Shown here: one piece after another, positions 1-10,477 of the stretch | Layout of the letters: every line of letters starts with the position of its first letter | How positions within the stretch are numbered: the first letter of the stretch is position 1 | Source of the DNA: Acidobacteriota bacterium | Lineage (GTDB): Bacteria; Acidobacteriota; Terriglobia; Terriglobales; Acidobacteriaceae | Direction: 5' to 3' | Assembly: GCA_021819585.1 (NCBI GenBank) | Contig: JAKAQS010000003.1 | Span: 1-48,684 of the forward strand | Length of the DNA: 48,684 bases | Notes under the pieces: generated by a model | What the model was told of the DNA's origin: nothing | What the model saw: only the letters and a program-made list of their open reading frames with translations | The model's database searches: none | Made by a program: the position numbers and the translations under genes

Positions 1-103
1 CCTGCGTCCCAGCGGCCGCGGAAGGGGTTCGCCAGGCTTCCTGCCTGCTGAACGCACCGAATCTGGATAGACCGGTTGACGCAACCGGCTGGATTGAAAA
101 CGA

Positions 104-595
104 TTATTCAACCGGATATCCCCGGCTCACCCAGTCGGTTCCAAAGTTGGTGGGTAGATAAAGCACCTTCACATTGGTGAAGCCCATCGTGATCAGTTGA
201 CGATACGCGGGGCTGACATTTGGGCAATGCGACCATGGGCAGCATCCACAATAGAGCACGATCAACTTTTTCCGGGGGTACGAGGCGACAGCGTGGCGCA
301 GGGAGATCAGTCCGTCGGGTTCCGATCCAGGCCCTGCGTACTGGGAGCCGGGAATGTGCGCCTCGTCAAAAAGGGTGCGAGAGCCAACTTGCAGCATGAG
401 CGGTTTGGAGGAAGAGGTCAGCATGTGGGCCAACGTTGCCGGCTGCATCAATGCTGATTCCGGAATGGATAGTGCGCTTCCGGAGCCGTATCCGAGGATC
501 TGGGCGAAGCTGGAACGGTATCCGGGTAGAAACAGAAGAAGAAGGGTGGCAAAGGTGGTAAACAGGCGCCGGCGTGTACGGAGATCAGAACGCAT
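104..595 (-). CDS. Secreted rhodanese-like domain protein
   Basis: The 163-residue protein starts with a basic n-region and a hydrophobic stretch (LFTTFATLLLLFLPG, about residues 11-25), a probable signal peptide, so it should act outside the cytoplasm. The body has the rhodanese layout: a substrate-loop part (MLQVGSRTLFDEAHIPGSQYAGPG) and a C-terminal active-site loop, LYCGCCPWSHCPN. The first Cys of that loop sits where rhodaneses carry the persulfide-forming cysteine. The loop is unusual in having four cysteines (CxCC...C) and no Arg in the usual CxxxxR position. This suggests sulfur or redox chemistry, or metal binding, rather than classic thiosulfate transfer; that is inference. The ATG is preceded by AAGGGAAACCAAG, a usable ribosome site. 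It stands alone, with 840 bp of gene-poor sequence upstream. The family is fairly sure; the substrate is unknown. Confidence 0.8.
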   Translation of the reverse strand: MRSDLRTRRRLFTTFATLLLLFLPGYRSSFAQILGYGSGSALSIPESALMQPATLAHMLTSSSKPLMLQVGSRTLFDEAHIPGSQYAGPGSEPDGLISLRHAVASYPRKKLIVLYCGCCPWSHCPNVSPAYRQLITMGFTNVKVLYLPTNFGTDWVSRGYPVE

Positions 596-1435
596 CTTGG
601 TTTCCCTTGGCTCAAGTATAGTTTAAACAACTACCAATAGCCGCCAGATTTGCACCGTAGATTCTAATGTTCGAACGGCGAGGTCTGCATCTGCGCCGCG
701 TGAGAGCTTCAAAGCTTTTTGGGCCTTTGCCAGGCAGTCCCGTAGCCGTGGCGGCTTTGTATTGCATAACACCTCTCTCCTGAAGGCCATGCATTCTGAA
801 GGAGTGCGGGCTTGTGCTCGCCTTGGGGCACGCCTCTGACATGGTTTGCGGCAACACATGGATGGAACAGGGCATCTTAACAGGAAACGTCGCTCGAACG
901 GTGAAGCGATGGTCTTTCTCGGCGATCATGAGCACGATCATCGGCGTGATCGCAGTAAAGACCCTGAAGTTTTCTTTGCGATCGCCGATATAGCTTGATA
1001 AGGAAGCTCTAATGTTGAATCGGAACGGGGCGAAGGCGCCGCCTCTGCCATGTTGAAGAATGTCCTGAGTCAATTGGGTTTGGTTGTCGGGAAGGGAAGT
1101 CGTTCTCGGCGCTACAAGGGATGGAAGGGTCCATCGCACGAGAGCAAAGGAGGGATGACTCCTTATTTTGCACTCAGAGTTCCACTTGTCCGGATCCTGG
1201 GAGGAATTCGAGGCCAGGGAGAGCGAGCATGAGAGTCGTCCATAGCAAGAAAACGCACCGATCATCGCCCGATATTTTTGGTCTAGCAACTTTCGTCATG
1301 CGATGGGGTTCGATGGAGATAGGTATCATAAGAGGTAAGCGCAAATAGCACGAAGAGAAAGATTTTTCATACGTTTGCCCGAACGCAACGCTGTGTCTGA
1401 GACATGACCGCCGAAAACTGAAAAGGGGTAGCTTG
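596..1435. other. 840-bp stretch without a convincing gene
   Basis: Several ORFs are open here, but none has a recognisable domain, good codon use and a ribosome site together. The longest (225 codons, minus strand) reads as low-quality sequence. A 55-codon minus-strand ORF ending at 623 and a 51-codon plus-strand ORF starting at 840 (one possible membrane segment) are the best small candidates, but both lack a Shine-Dalgarno. An inverted repeat GCGATCA/TGATCGC (922-928/947-953) is visible. The promoters of the rhodanese gene (-) and the sugar transferase (+) must lie here, but I cannot place them. Confidence 0.5.
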
Positions 1436-2263
1436 ATGACAGGTTCGTGGACCGTAAGCAGTACTTCTCTGAGGCCGGAGAAGACCGCTGGGGACGGCGA
1501 TTCGGAGTTTTTGTTCCGCCCTCGCTTCGTCAGCCCTTGGTGCAGGTCGAGGTTCAAGCGATGTTTTGATGTAGGTTTGAGTTTTGTCCTTCTCATTCTC
1601 TTTTCCCCGCTGATGTTGCTGATCTCCTTCCTGATCAAAGCCACCTCCGAGGGTCCGGCATTGTTTCGCCAGAGGCGGGTTGGATTGAATCAGAAGAAGT
1701 TTGTGATCCTCAAGTTCCGAACGATGAAGATTCGCCGTCATCGGCCCGGGGATACGTTGACGGTGACCAGGCATGGCGACTCCCGCATGACAAAAGTAGG
1801 GAGCATCCTGCGGCGATTGAAGTTGGATGAGCTGCCGCAACTGATCAACGTGTTGCGCGGTGAGATGAGCTTTGTCGGCCCACGCCCGAAGCTTGCGGAA
1901 CACGAGCACCTTTGCATGCTTTGCCGGCCCGGGATTACGGGAGCCGCAACGCTCCTGTTCTCCAATGAAGAGCATCTGCTGCATGGCGTACCGGACGACT
2001 CCGTGGAGCATTATGTCGTGAATGTCCTGAACCCTGAAAAGTGCAGGCTGGACATCGAATACATGGAGACGGCGAACTTTGTCTCTGACTTGAAGATCAT
2101 CTGGCGCACCGTTTTTAAGCTGGGCAAACGGTCCCGGAATATTATCTCTTCCGATGCAGCCCGCTTTTTGAAGGCCAGGCATGGGCGTGAAAAGAGTGCC
2201 GCAAAGGTCTATGAGGTCGAACGGGCGGAGGCATTGAGAGACGATGCGCGACAGTCCGCATAG
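1436..2263 (+). CDS. Undecaprenyl-phosphate sugar-1-phosphate transferase (bacterial sugar transferase family)
   Basis: The 275-residue protein belongs to the WcaJ/PssY/WbaP-type bacterial sugar transferases. These move a sugar-1-phosphate from a nucleotide sugar to undecaprenyl phosphate and so start a repeat unit of exopolysaccharide or O-antigen. Seen here: a basic N-terminus leading into one hydrophobic segment (CFDVGLSFVLLILFSPLMLL, about residues 44-63), then GPALFRQRRVGLNQKKF, KFRTMK, the LDELPQLINVLRGEMSFVGPRP signature, and RPGITG. This is the short, monotopic catalytic form without the multi-TM N-terminal domain. The ORF track begins at a TTG; I prefer the next ATG, because AAAAGGGG lies about 7 nt before it. 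It is followed by a strong terminator, so it is probably monocistronic. Other envelope-polysaccharide genes (Wzi 5', Wzz at 13.7 kb, GT9) are nearby but not in one operon. The sugar is unknown. Confidence 0.88.
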   Translation: MTGSWTVSSTSLRPEKTAGDGDSEFLFRPRFVSPWCRSRFKRCFDVGLSFVLLILFSPLMLLISFLIKATSEGPALFRQRRVGLNQKKFVILKFRTMKIRRHRPGDTLTVTRHGDSRMTKVGSILRRLKLDELPQLINVLRGEMSFVGPRPKLAEHEHLCMLCRPGITGAATLLFSNEEHLLHGVPDDSVEHYVVNVLNPEKCRLDIEYMETANFVSDLKIIWRTVFKLGKRSRNIISSDAARFLKARHGREKSAAKVYEVERAEALRDDARQSA

Positions 2264-2377
2264 AGACTGTCTTCCTGATGCAAAGTCGGAAGATTAATCT
2301 TGAAGAGCTTTCTGTCTGCGCAAGGCTGTGGGGTCTGCTTATTGACCCATCTCGGAAGATGCTGTCACCCTTCCAAC

Positions 2378-2410
2378 GGCAGGCGGGTTTCCCGCCTGCC
2401 TCCGTTTTTT
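2378..2410 (+). terminator. Intrinsic terminator of the sugar transferase gene
   Basis: A perfect 10-bp stem, GGCAGGCGGG/CCCGCCTGCC (2378-2387/2391-2400), with a TTT loop is followed by TCCGTTTTTT. The U-tract runs into the stop codon of the convergent Wzi gene (TAA at 2411-2409), so the two converging genes are packed with no spare bases. Confidence 0.9.
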
Positions 2411-4253
2411 ACCGGCTCTGCTTCACGAAGTAGGTGAGCTGGATCGTGCTCACGACATCATGCTGTTGCCCGGTGGCGATCATGGGAGCCTTCCACATCT
2501 CGCCCTGGAGTGACGCCTTGACCTCCAGATTCCGCTTCGGCCGGAGCACGAAATCCAGGGAGAGATTGTTCTGGGTTGTCCCTCTGGGCAGAAAGTCATC
2601 GGCCACCTTTGCCTGGCGGTAGTGCAGTTGGATGAGCTGATCAGGTTTGGTGTGCCAGGTCACCCAGGCCTCCCCGCCCGTAGCTTCCCTGCCGATCCAG
2701 TCTCCCAGGATGTAGCCGTTGTTCGTGTACCCCTGCACATCGACGCTTTCCCACATCAGCAGCCGTCCGTTGTTGCTCTCCGGATCATGCACGTTGGTGG
2801 TGACTCCCTCGGCGCGGAGGTCCACTCGCGGCAAACCCGGCAGGCGGGCGATGTAGAAGCCCGGCCGCAATCCGGAGCGGCCCAGATTGCTGATGGGGAA
2901 GACGTTGTCATGAGCGAACGAGTCCAGATAAAGAGTGATCAGGTGGTTGTCCCAGGGCGTTCGCCAGGTGAAGTCGAAGGTGCTGAAACGCGCTCCCGGA
3001 TTGAGGGGTGAGAACTTGATGTTTGGCTGAGGGGCCGTGACGCTGAAGAAGCTGCGCAGGAACGTGCGCAGGTTGATGGGGACATTGCAGGTAGGCACAA
3101 TGGCGTCCGGCGTAGGCGGCACGGCGCACTTCTGTCCTTTGCCGCCCCAGATCACATCCCGCATGAAGCCGATCTCGATGTCCGGCGTTACCTTCATGCT
3201 GACCTTCTCCATGTGAATCCATGGGTCAAGGGGAAACTGGTGCCCTTGGAGATTGCCTATCATGAAGTCGTAACGGAAGAGGCCGAAGATGCGAGAGAGA
3301 CCGGGAATGTAGAGAGGCTCCACGCGATTGATCTGGAAGCTGTAAATGTTCTCGGCGTTATTGGACCAGGCCATGCTCGCGCCTTTGGCGGGACCGAGCC
3401 ACTGGTCGCTTTTGCCAAAAGAGACCTCATGCCCCCAGATATGAGCGGACGCACTGGCCTCGACCACCCGCGAGATTGTCTGCGACGGGATGATTCCCGC
3501 CGGGATGGTGGTCTGGGGCACATCCGGCGTCTCGTCGATCGCAGCCAATTGTGCTGCGACCGATGCGGAGTAGCCAATGGCCGAGGGAGCCTCCTGGAAC
3601 TCACTGCGAACAAACAGGCTGAACCGTCCATCGCGAGCCTCGGCGCTGAAGCCGGTCAAGTTGTTGAAGCCCGGCTCGTCGGGCCGTCCGTAGTCGTTCA
3701 CAATCGTCTGGCCGAAGTGAAAGCTGTCATTGAGAATATTGCCATCGATCTGGCGAAGGCGGGTATACACGGTGGCCGTGCGCAGATAGACCTTCGAGTC
3801 GCTGTTCAACTCGGGAGCAAGTTCCTTGCGCAGGCGCGCATTGATCTCGACGGCCTCCGGGGGCGCGTAGACCGATTGCAGCGCATCCTGCGAGAGTTCC
3901 AGCATGTAGGCCAGCGAAGCGCGCGTCCAGGGCCTCATGCCAAGGTAAGCGGTGGGAAGATACCCCAGGTAGTACAAACGCAGGGCCGCGGTGTAGATCC
4001 AGCTATCCACAGGAATATACGAGGAACCAATCGAACTGGAGGATGTCTCCGCCACCTCGGTATGGGACGGCGCCATCGGGCCCGTCTGGCCCAGCAGGGA
4101 GGTGGAAGTCAGAGCCGCTGCAAGCAGGACAAGTGCAGCTCGGCGGATCCGCATGTTCCGTGGGCGTTGCAGGCGAAGAAGCTGTCCTGGTGCAACCTCC
4201 TGGACCGTCGGCAAAGCCTCCACGTCCGGGAGTTCAAGCAAGGGATTGGTCAT
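2409..4253 (-). CDS. Capsule-assembly Wzi-family outer-membrane protein
   Basis: The protein is about 614 residues. After a hydrophobic export signal (MRIRRAALVLLAAALTSTSL), it has the body expected of the Wzi family of outer-membrane beta-barrels, which help anchor or assemble surface polysaccharide. Clues are an N-terminal helical part (YTAALRLYYLGYLPTAYLGM...WTRASLAYMLE), then alternating aromatic strands (FDFTWRTPWDNHLITLYLDS, WVTWHTKPDQLIQLHYRQ) and a final short strand ending near the C-terminus. The ORF track starts at a TTG (4262). I choose ATG 4253 because it overlaps the stop of a small upstream ORF as ATGA. That start puts 33 residues (MTNPLLELPDVEALPTVQEV...) ahead of the export signal, which is odd; ATG 4154 would give an ordinary signal peptide but has a weak ribosome site. 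Family fairly sure, start unsure. Confidence 0.75.
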   Translation of the reverse strand: MTNPLLELPDVEALPTVQEVAPGQLLRLQRPRNMRIRRAALVLLAAALTSTSLLGQTGPMAPSHTEVAETSSSSIGSSYIPVDSWIYTAALRLYYLGYLPTAYLGMRPWTRASLAYMLELSQDALQSVYAPPEAVEINARLRKELAPELNSDSKVYLRTATVYTRLRQIDGNILNDSFHFGQTIVNDYGRPDEPGFNNLTGFSAEARDGRFSLFVRSEFQEAPSAIGYSASVAAQLAAIDETPDVPQTTIPAGIIPSQTISRVVEASASAHIWGHEVSFGKSDQWLGPAKGASMAWSNNAENIYSFQINRVEPLYIPGLSRIFGLFRYDFMIGNLQGHQFPLDPWIHMEKVSMKVTPDIEIGFMRDVIWGGKGQKCAVPPTPDAIVPTCNVPINLRTFLRSFFSVTAPQPNIKFSPLNPGARFSTFDFTWRTPWDNHLITLYLDSFAHDNVFPISNLGRSGLRPGFYIARLPGLPRVDLRAEGVTTNVHDPESNNGRLLMWESVDVQGYTNNGYILGDWIGREATGGEAWVTWHTKPDQLIQLHYRQAKVADDFLPRGTTQNNLSLDFVLRPKRNLEVKASLQGEMWKAPMIATGQQHDVVSTIQLTYFVKQSR

Positions 4254-4447
4254 CGGGCCCAATCGAGAGTCCTCGTTTCAGCAGTCGTCTTGGGGGTTGC
4301 TTCTCCGGCGCGATCGAGGCCGATCAGCTTGAGCGTCTGCCGTTCTCCGAAGATAGTATACGTCCTGCTCCGCGAACGATCCCACGGCAAATAGGAATCT
4401 GCGCTCTCGAAGTTCCGGCGCGTTGTGCCGATAGCTGCATGAGCCAT
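4250..4447 (-). CDS. Possible small protein translationally coupled to the Wzi gene
   Basis: A 65-codon ORF (MAHAAIGTTRRNFESADSYL...) whose TGA overlaps the ATG of the Wzi gene as ATGA, a typical coupling arrangement. A GAGG lies about 10 nt before its ATG. Composition is ordinary for a soluble, basic protein, with no signal peptide or membrane segment. I do not recognise a family. Competing minus-strand ORFs in other frames cover part of the same DNA, so the gene call rests on the coupling and on sensible codons only. Confidence 0.35.
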   Translation of the reverse strand: MAHAAIGTTRRNFESADSYLPWDRSRSRTYTIFGERQTLKLIGLDRAGEATPKTTAETRTLDWAR

Positions 4448-5117
4448 GGACCAGCGACCTCATGATACCGGCGCCTGGAGCGTCTATGCGGGTTGGGAGG
4501 AGGAAGACGCAGCGAGCCGGGAAGTTCGCTGGGAGCTCGCTGAGCCGTCATGCCCGGGCTCGCTCAACAACCAGATCGAGCAGTTGTTCGGAAAGGACTG
4601 CGAGATCGCTGTAAGCTTCTTCGAGACGATTTGGAGAGATGGCCTGGAGGCTGTTCTTGAAGGCTGGGGAGTTCAAAGGGCCAAGCAGGCTCGCGTCCAA
4701 TGCCAGGATGGCAACAGCGAGTCCAGCGGAGAGATTTTCCCGTTTTGGGCCTTGCATGGTCTCCTGCCCTCCATGTGGACGCAGACGCCGGCGCGCCCGG
4801 CGAGCTCGAATTCTCAATCTGGCGCTGCTGCACCCGCAATCGAGGACATGGGCTGCCGTGCTCCAGACGCCTCCCTTGCAGACTCGCAAGAGATGCTGTT
4901 ACCGATGACCGAAGAGCGAGCTTGCCGGATTCTGAAGGTGAGCCGGGAGAGCAGGCGCATCGAGATCAGAGCAGCCTATCATGGCATGGCTGGCCAGTGG
5001 CATCCAGACCGGAGAGGCACGGAGTCTCAAGATCTACAGAGGTTGGCGAACCGGCAGATGGCGAGGATCAACGAGGCGTATCGGTTCCTGCGCGGCGCGC
5101 CTGCCAGTCTGGGTTGA
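4446..5117 (+). CDS. J-domain (DnaJ-like) protein; start uncertain
   Basis: The C-terminal 70 residues form a J domain: MTEERACRILKVSRESRRIE (helix I and loop), IRAAYHGMAGQWHPDRR with the HPD motif needed to stimulate Hsp70 ATPase, and LANRQMARINEAYRFLRG (helix III). There is no Gly/Phe region, zinc centre or C-terminal substrate domain, so this is a type III J protein that recruits DnaK to an unknown client. The ORF is open back to 4446, giving 223 residues, but only codons from about 4893 onward are firmly supported. Upstream of that the reading frame carries many rare-looking codons and eight tryptophans, and it opposes a minus-strand ORF with a better ribosome site. No Shine-Dalgarno precedes the 4446 ATG. 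Possible shorter starts are ATG 4848, 4893 and 4905. Confidence 0.6.
   Translation: MDQRPHDTGAWSVYAGWEEEDAASREVRWELAEPSCPGSLNNQIEQLFGKDCEIAVSFFETIWRDGLEAVLEGWGVQRAKQARVQCQDGNSESSGEIFPFWALHGLLPSMWTQTPARPASSNSQSGAAAPAIEDMGCRAPDASLADSQEMLLPMTEERACRILKVSRESRRIEIRAAYHGMAGQWHPDRRGTESQDLQRLANRQMARINEAYRFLRGAPASLG
4548..4757 (-). CDS. Possible small protein antisense to the J-domain ORF N-terminus
   Basis: A 69-codon minus-strand ORF beginning MQGPKRENLSAGLAVAILAL and ending LLDLVVERARA. Its ATG follows GGAGGGCAGGAGACC, the best ribosome site in this stretch. The residues look like a real helical protein (no Trp or Cys, Leu/Ala-rich). It overlaps the doubtful first part of the J-domain ORF on the other strand, so only one of the two is likely to be real. 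No family recognised. Confidence 0.35.
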   Translation of the reverse strand: MQGPKRENLSAGLAVAILALDASLLGPLNSPAFKNSLQAISPNRLEEAYSDLAVLSEQLLDLVVERARA

Positions 5118-5259
5118 TCCGCCCGTCTGGCCCTGGTTTGGGCGATCTCCGCCGGCGTTTCGGGCTCTGTTCGAGAGTTCGGCTTGGATCGGCGTTTGGC
5201 GCCCGATCCTGCCCCGGTCTCCGCCCAGTGAGTCAGTGAGTCAGTGTTGCATTTGCGGG

Positions 5260-5370
5260 ATGGCCTGTAGCATACTCGAGGGCATGGTCTTCTGCTGCAC
5301 CAACGCGGCTCGAATGCACGTGGATATGCCCATGTGTCGATGCTCGTGGGTGCGTGCCGGAACGGTCTGA
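5260..5370 (+). CDS. Candidate Cys/Met-rich leader peptide upstream of metY
   Basis: A 36-codon ORF whose TGA lies 30 nt before the terminator stem. It contains five cysteines, including CC and the CRC in MPMCRCSW, and five methionines counting the initiator. That is high for both amino acids and matches the products of the downstream pathway. Starts at 5260, 5284 or 5314 are all in frame; none has a well-spaced Shine-Dalgarno (GAGGG is only 1 nt before 5284). A ribosome slowed at the Cys codons 5335-5343 would cover sequence just before 5354-5359, which can pair weakly with the left arm of the terminator. This reading is an inference. Confidence 0.3.
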   Translation: MACSILEGMVFCCTNAARMHVDMPMCRCSWVRAGTV

Positions 5371-5378
5371 TGCGCTAG

Positions 5379-7918
<2,540 letters not shown>

Positions 7919-8057
7919 GCCGAGAGCCGGGGCGCCAGGGAGCCACCCAGACAAAGACCCGGCGCAGTTCGAACGGAATTCTTCTTCCTCGGGCCTGCTG
8001 CCCGGGCCTTCTTCGAATGAAGGGGGGATCGGGACGCGCCGCAGCCGGCCATTCTCT

Positions 8058-8107
8058 AAAAAAAAAGACCACGGGGCCGTGTTGTCCGCCGCGTACCTCC
8101 CTATAAT
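8058..8107 (+). promoter_or_regulatory. Candidate promoter for the LacI-family gene
   Basis: A perfect TATAAT (8102-8107) lies 67 nt before the start codon. A poor -35 match (GTGTTG, 8079-8084) sits 17 nt upstream. A run of nine A residues (8058-8066) falls at about -56 to -48, where an UP element would lie. No transcript data are available; the -10 is the only strong element. Confidence 0.45.
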
Positions 8108-8174
8108 GGACCCTGAACACCGCCAGTCCAGGCGACACGCTGGTTAAGCCCTTTTCCTGATCTGTACCTGCCTG

Positions 8175-9188
8175 ATGAATATCAAAGAAGTTGCTAAGCT
8201 CGCCCGGGTCTCTACCGCTACTGTATCGCGGACCATGAATCTCTCCGAGAAGGTGCGCCCGGAGACAGCCAAGCGGGTGCTGCGAGCCATCGAGACGCTG
8301 AACTTCCATCCGGACACCAATGCCAGAGCGCTGGGTTCGGGGCGAAGCAACCTCTACGGCCTAATCATCTCCGACATCACCAATCCATTTTTCCCGGAAC
8401 TGGTGAAGTCGTTTGAGGATATTGCGGTGCGGCACCGGCAGGAGGTGCTGGTCAGCAACACCAACTATGAACCAGAACGGATGAAGATTTGTGTGCAGCG
8501 CATGTTGCAACGCCGGGTGGAAGGGGTTGCCATCATGACCTCAGAGATGGATGACCACCTGATCGAGGACTTCCGCCGCATGCATATTCCCATGGTGTTT
8601 CTGGACTCGGGCACGCCTGAGCCCGGCGTCAGTTGCGTCCGGCTGGACTACTCGGCGGGTGTGGATGCGGCGATGCGGCACCTGATCAAGCTGCGGCACA
8701 AACGCATTGCCTTTCTGACCGGCCCCCTGAAACTGGCTTCGGCGCAGGCCCGCTACAAGGCTTTTCTGGAGAGTACGGCGCGGCATCGCCTGGATACCAG
8801 CCCCGAACTGATTCAGGAAGGGAATCACCAGATGGAAGGCGGCCGTGAAGCGATGCGGCGGGTTCTCTCTTCGCGTCGGCGGCCGACCGCCGTGTTGGCG
8901 TCCAACGATCTGACCGCGATCGGCGCCATGGGAGCGATTGCGGAGGCTGGACTGCGCGTACCCGAGGACATCTCGGTGATTGGGTTTGACGATATTCAGA
9001 TGAGCGCCTTTGTTTCGCCGCCACTCACCACGGTGGCTATGCCCCGCGCTAAGATTGCCGCAGCCGCGTTTCATGCCTTGTTTCGAGAAGAGTCTCCGCG
9101 AGCGGCAAAGTCCCTCAAAGGCGAGATGCACATCATTCAGCCTGCATTGGTCTTGCGCAAGTCCACCGGGCCGGCTCGGCGCAAGTAA
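8175..9188 (+). CDS. LacI-family transcriptional regulator
   Basis: The 337-residue protein has a LacI/GalR helix-turn-helix at residues 1-50 (MNIKEVAKLARVSTATVSRT, then hinge-helix region NFHPDTNARALGSGRS). A periplasmic-binding-protein-like effector domain follows from about residue 60 (YGLIISDITNPFFPELVKSF, LASNDLTAIGAMGAIAEAGL, VPEDISVIGFDDI). It should bind a palindromic operator and respond to a sugar or purine-like ligand; the ligand is unknown. It is not next to transport or sugar genes (metX upstream, a GT9 glycosyltransferase downstream), so it may be autoregulated or act on distant targets. I found no clear LacI-type palindrome in its own 255-bp upstream region. Confidence 0.92.
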   Translation: MNIKEVAKLARVSTATVSRTMNLSEKVRPETAKRVLRAIETLNFHPDTNARALGSGRSNLYGLIISDITNPFFPELVKSFEDIAVRHRQEVLVSNTNYEPERMKICVQRMLQRRVEGVAIMTSEMDDHLIEDFRRMHIPMVFLDSGTPEPGVSCVRLDYSAGVDAAMRHLIKLRHKRIAFLTGPLKLASAQARYKAFLESTARHRLDTSPELIQEGNHQMEGGREAMRRVLSSRRRPTAVLASNDLTAIGAMGAIAEAGLRVPEDISVIGFDDIQMSAFVSPPLTTVAMPRAKIAAAAFHALFREESPRAAKSLKGEMHIIQPALVLRKSTGPARRK

Positions 9189-9331
9189 CAGGGGCACTGC
9201 GTCAACCTCGGAGCTGCGGGCGCCGCCGCCTTTGCGGCCCCTGCCGGCACTGCGCACAACCTTGGTATTCTCAAGTTATCGCCTCCGTTTTCAAATCCGC
9301 CGGGCTGGTCAACCTCGCCGTCTTCGAGCGG

Positions 9332-10423
9332 ATGTTCCACGCCACGCAACCGGAGTTGGCCGAGGTCCGCAACTTCCTGCTCCTGCAACACCCTCTAGCC
9401 TTGGGCACGGCCATCCATGCCACACCATTGATTGCGGCCATTCACGCCGTTATGCCGGAGGCCAGAGTGGCGGCCGCTGCCAGTGGGTTCGCTCTGGAGA
9501 TCCTGCGCCACAACCCGGGCCTGGAGACGCTGGTCTCCACCCCCAGCCCCTTGCACGAGATGCTGGCCGCAGCCAAGACGCTGGGCCGCGCCAGGCCGTT
9601 CGGCCGCGAGCCGCATGCCGTTCTGCTCACCACGGGCAACGAGCGCTCACGGGTGATTCTCTCCGCCTTGCTGGCGGGCAGTCCCGTGCGCGCCGGTTTC
9701 ACGCTGCTGCCGGAGCTCGCAGCCGCCCATCTCCGCTTCGACCCTCGTCTGAGCCAAATCGCCAACAATCTACGCATCCTGGATATGCTCGGCCACGGAC
9801 CGGCGCTGCTGGAGCAACTGCGGGCGAATCCTGACTTTCTTGAACCGCAGGTCTTTCCATCCTCTGTGGATCTGAGCGCCGCGCATCGCCTCCTGCGCGA
9901 GCATGACGTGGATGAGCAGGAACCCATAGCGGTCTTTATCACCCAGACCAGCCCCACGCAGCGAAAGTCCTGGCGTGCGGAGCGCTTTCGCGCCGTGGCG
10001 GAGACACTGCGCCGTGGGTATGCGATGCAGATCGTCTTTGCGGGCACGGGCGCGGAGGCTCCGGCCATTGACGCCCTGCGTGCCGGCCTGAGCTTTTCTA
10101 CCGCCAACCTGGCGGGTCAAACCCACCTCCGGGAGCTGGCGGCGATCCTGTCGCTTGCCGATGTCGCGCTGACTCTGGATACCGGCCCCATGCACCTGGC
10201 CCGGGCCGTGCGGCTTCCCATGGTGATCATTGCCCCAGCCTGGTCGCCTGAGGTCGAGTGGCTTCCGCTCAACAACCCCCGGGCCAGGATCCTCAAAAAC
10301 GCCGACCTTCCCAGCGCGCCACCGGACTACATCATTGATGAGGTCAGTGTGGATGAGGTGGAGCAAAACCTCAACGAGCTGTTGCGGATCTATCCTCCGC
10401 GTGCCTTCAACGGCCGGGTTTAG
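9332..10423 (+). CDS. Glycosyltransferase family 9 (heptosyltransferase-like)
   Basis: The 363-residue protein has two Rossmann-like halves of the GT9/heptosyltransferase family, which add heptose or related sugars to lipopolysaccharide core in the cytoplasm. Supporting motifs are the early LLLQHPLALGTAIHATPLI with the VMPEARVAAAASG strand, FITQTSPTQRKSWRAERFRA in the middle, and the donor-site signature LTLDTGPMHLARAV near residue 285 followed by VIIAPAWSPEVEWLPL. No good Shine-Dalgarno precedes ATG 9332. The same frame is open further 5' with a plausible peptide (IASVFKSAGLVNLAVFER) but no ATG, GTG or TTG, so the start could lie at a rare codon. The acceptor and sugar are not known. It converges on aroA. 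Confidence 0.78.
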   Translation: MFHATQPELAEVRNFLLLQHPLALGTAIHATPLIAAIHAVMPEARVAAAASGFALEILRHNPGLETLVSTPSPLHEMLAAAKTLGRARPFGREPHAVLLTTGNERSRVILSALLAGSPVRAGFTLLPELAAAHLRFDPRLSQIANNLRILDMLGHGPALLEQLRANPDFLEPQVFPSSVDLSAAHRLLREHDVDEQEPIAVFITQTSPTQRKSWRAERFRAVAETLRRGYAMQIVFAGTGAEAPAIDALRAGLSFSTANLAGQTHLRELAAILSLADVALTLDTGPMHLARAVRLPMVIIAPAWSPEVEWLPLNNPRARILKNADLPSAPPDYIIDEVSVDEVEQNLNELLRIYPPRAFNGRV

Positions 10424-10425
10424 CA

Positions 10426-10441
10426 CCCCGCTCCAGCGGGG
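10426..10441. terminator. Possible bidirectional hairpin between the GT9 gene and aroA
   Basis: CCCCGCT/AGCGGGG with a two-base gap lies directly after the GT9 stop codon, between two converging genes. There is no U-tract on either strand, so termination here would be weak. Confidence 0.35.
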
Positions 10442-10477
10442 AGCCTTGGCTTGGAGTTGCGTGAAGACCGAAATGCC

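Noticed and set aside
612-1289. 225-codon minus-strand ORF and two small ORFs (623-790 minus, 840-995 plus)
   Set aside because: No domain, no Shine-Dalgarno and conflicting frames; kept only as a gene-poor stretch.
3213-4394. 393-codon plus-strand ORF
   Set aside because: Antisense of the Wzi-family gene; no signal, domain or ribosome site.
8056-8085. Minus-strand terminator (CACGGCCCCGTG followed by a T-run)
   Set aside because: The stem is only 4-5 bp and no minus-strand gene ends there; the A-tract fits better as an upstream promoter element.
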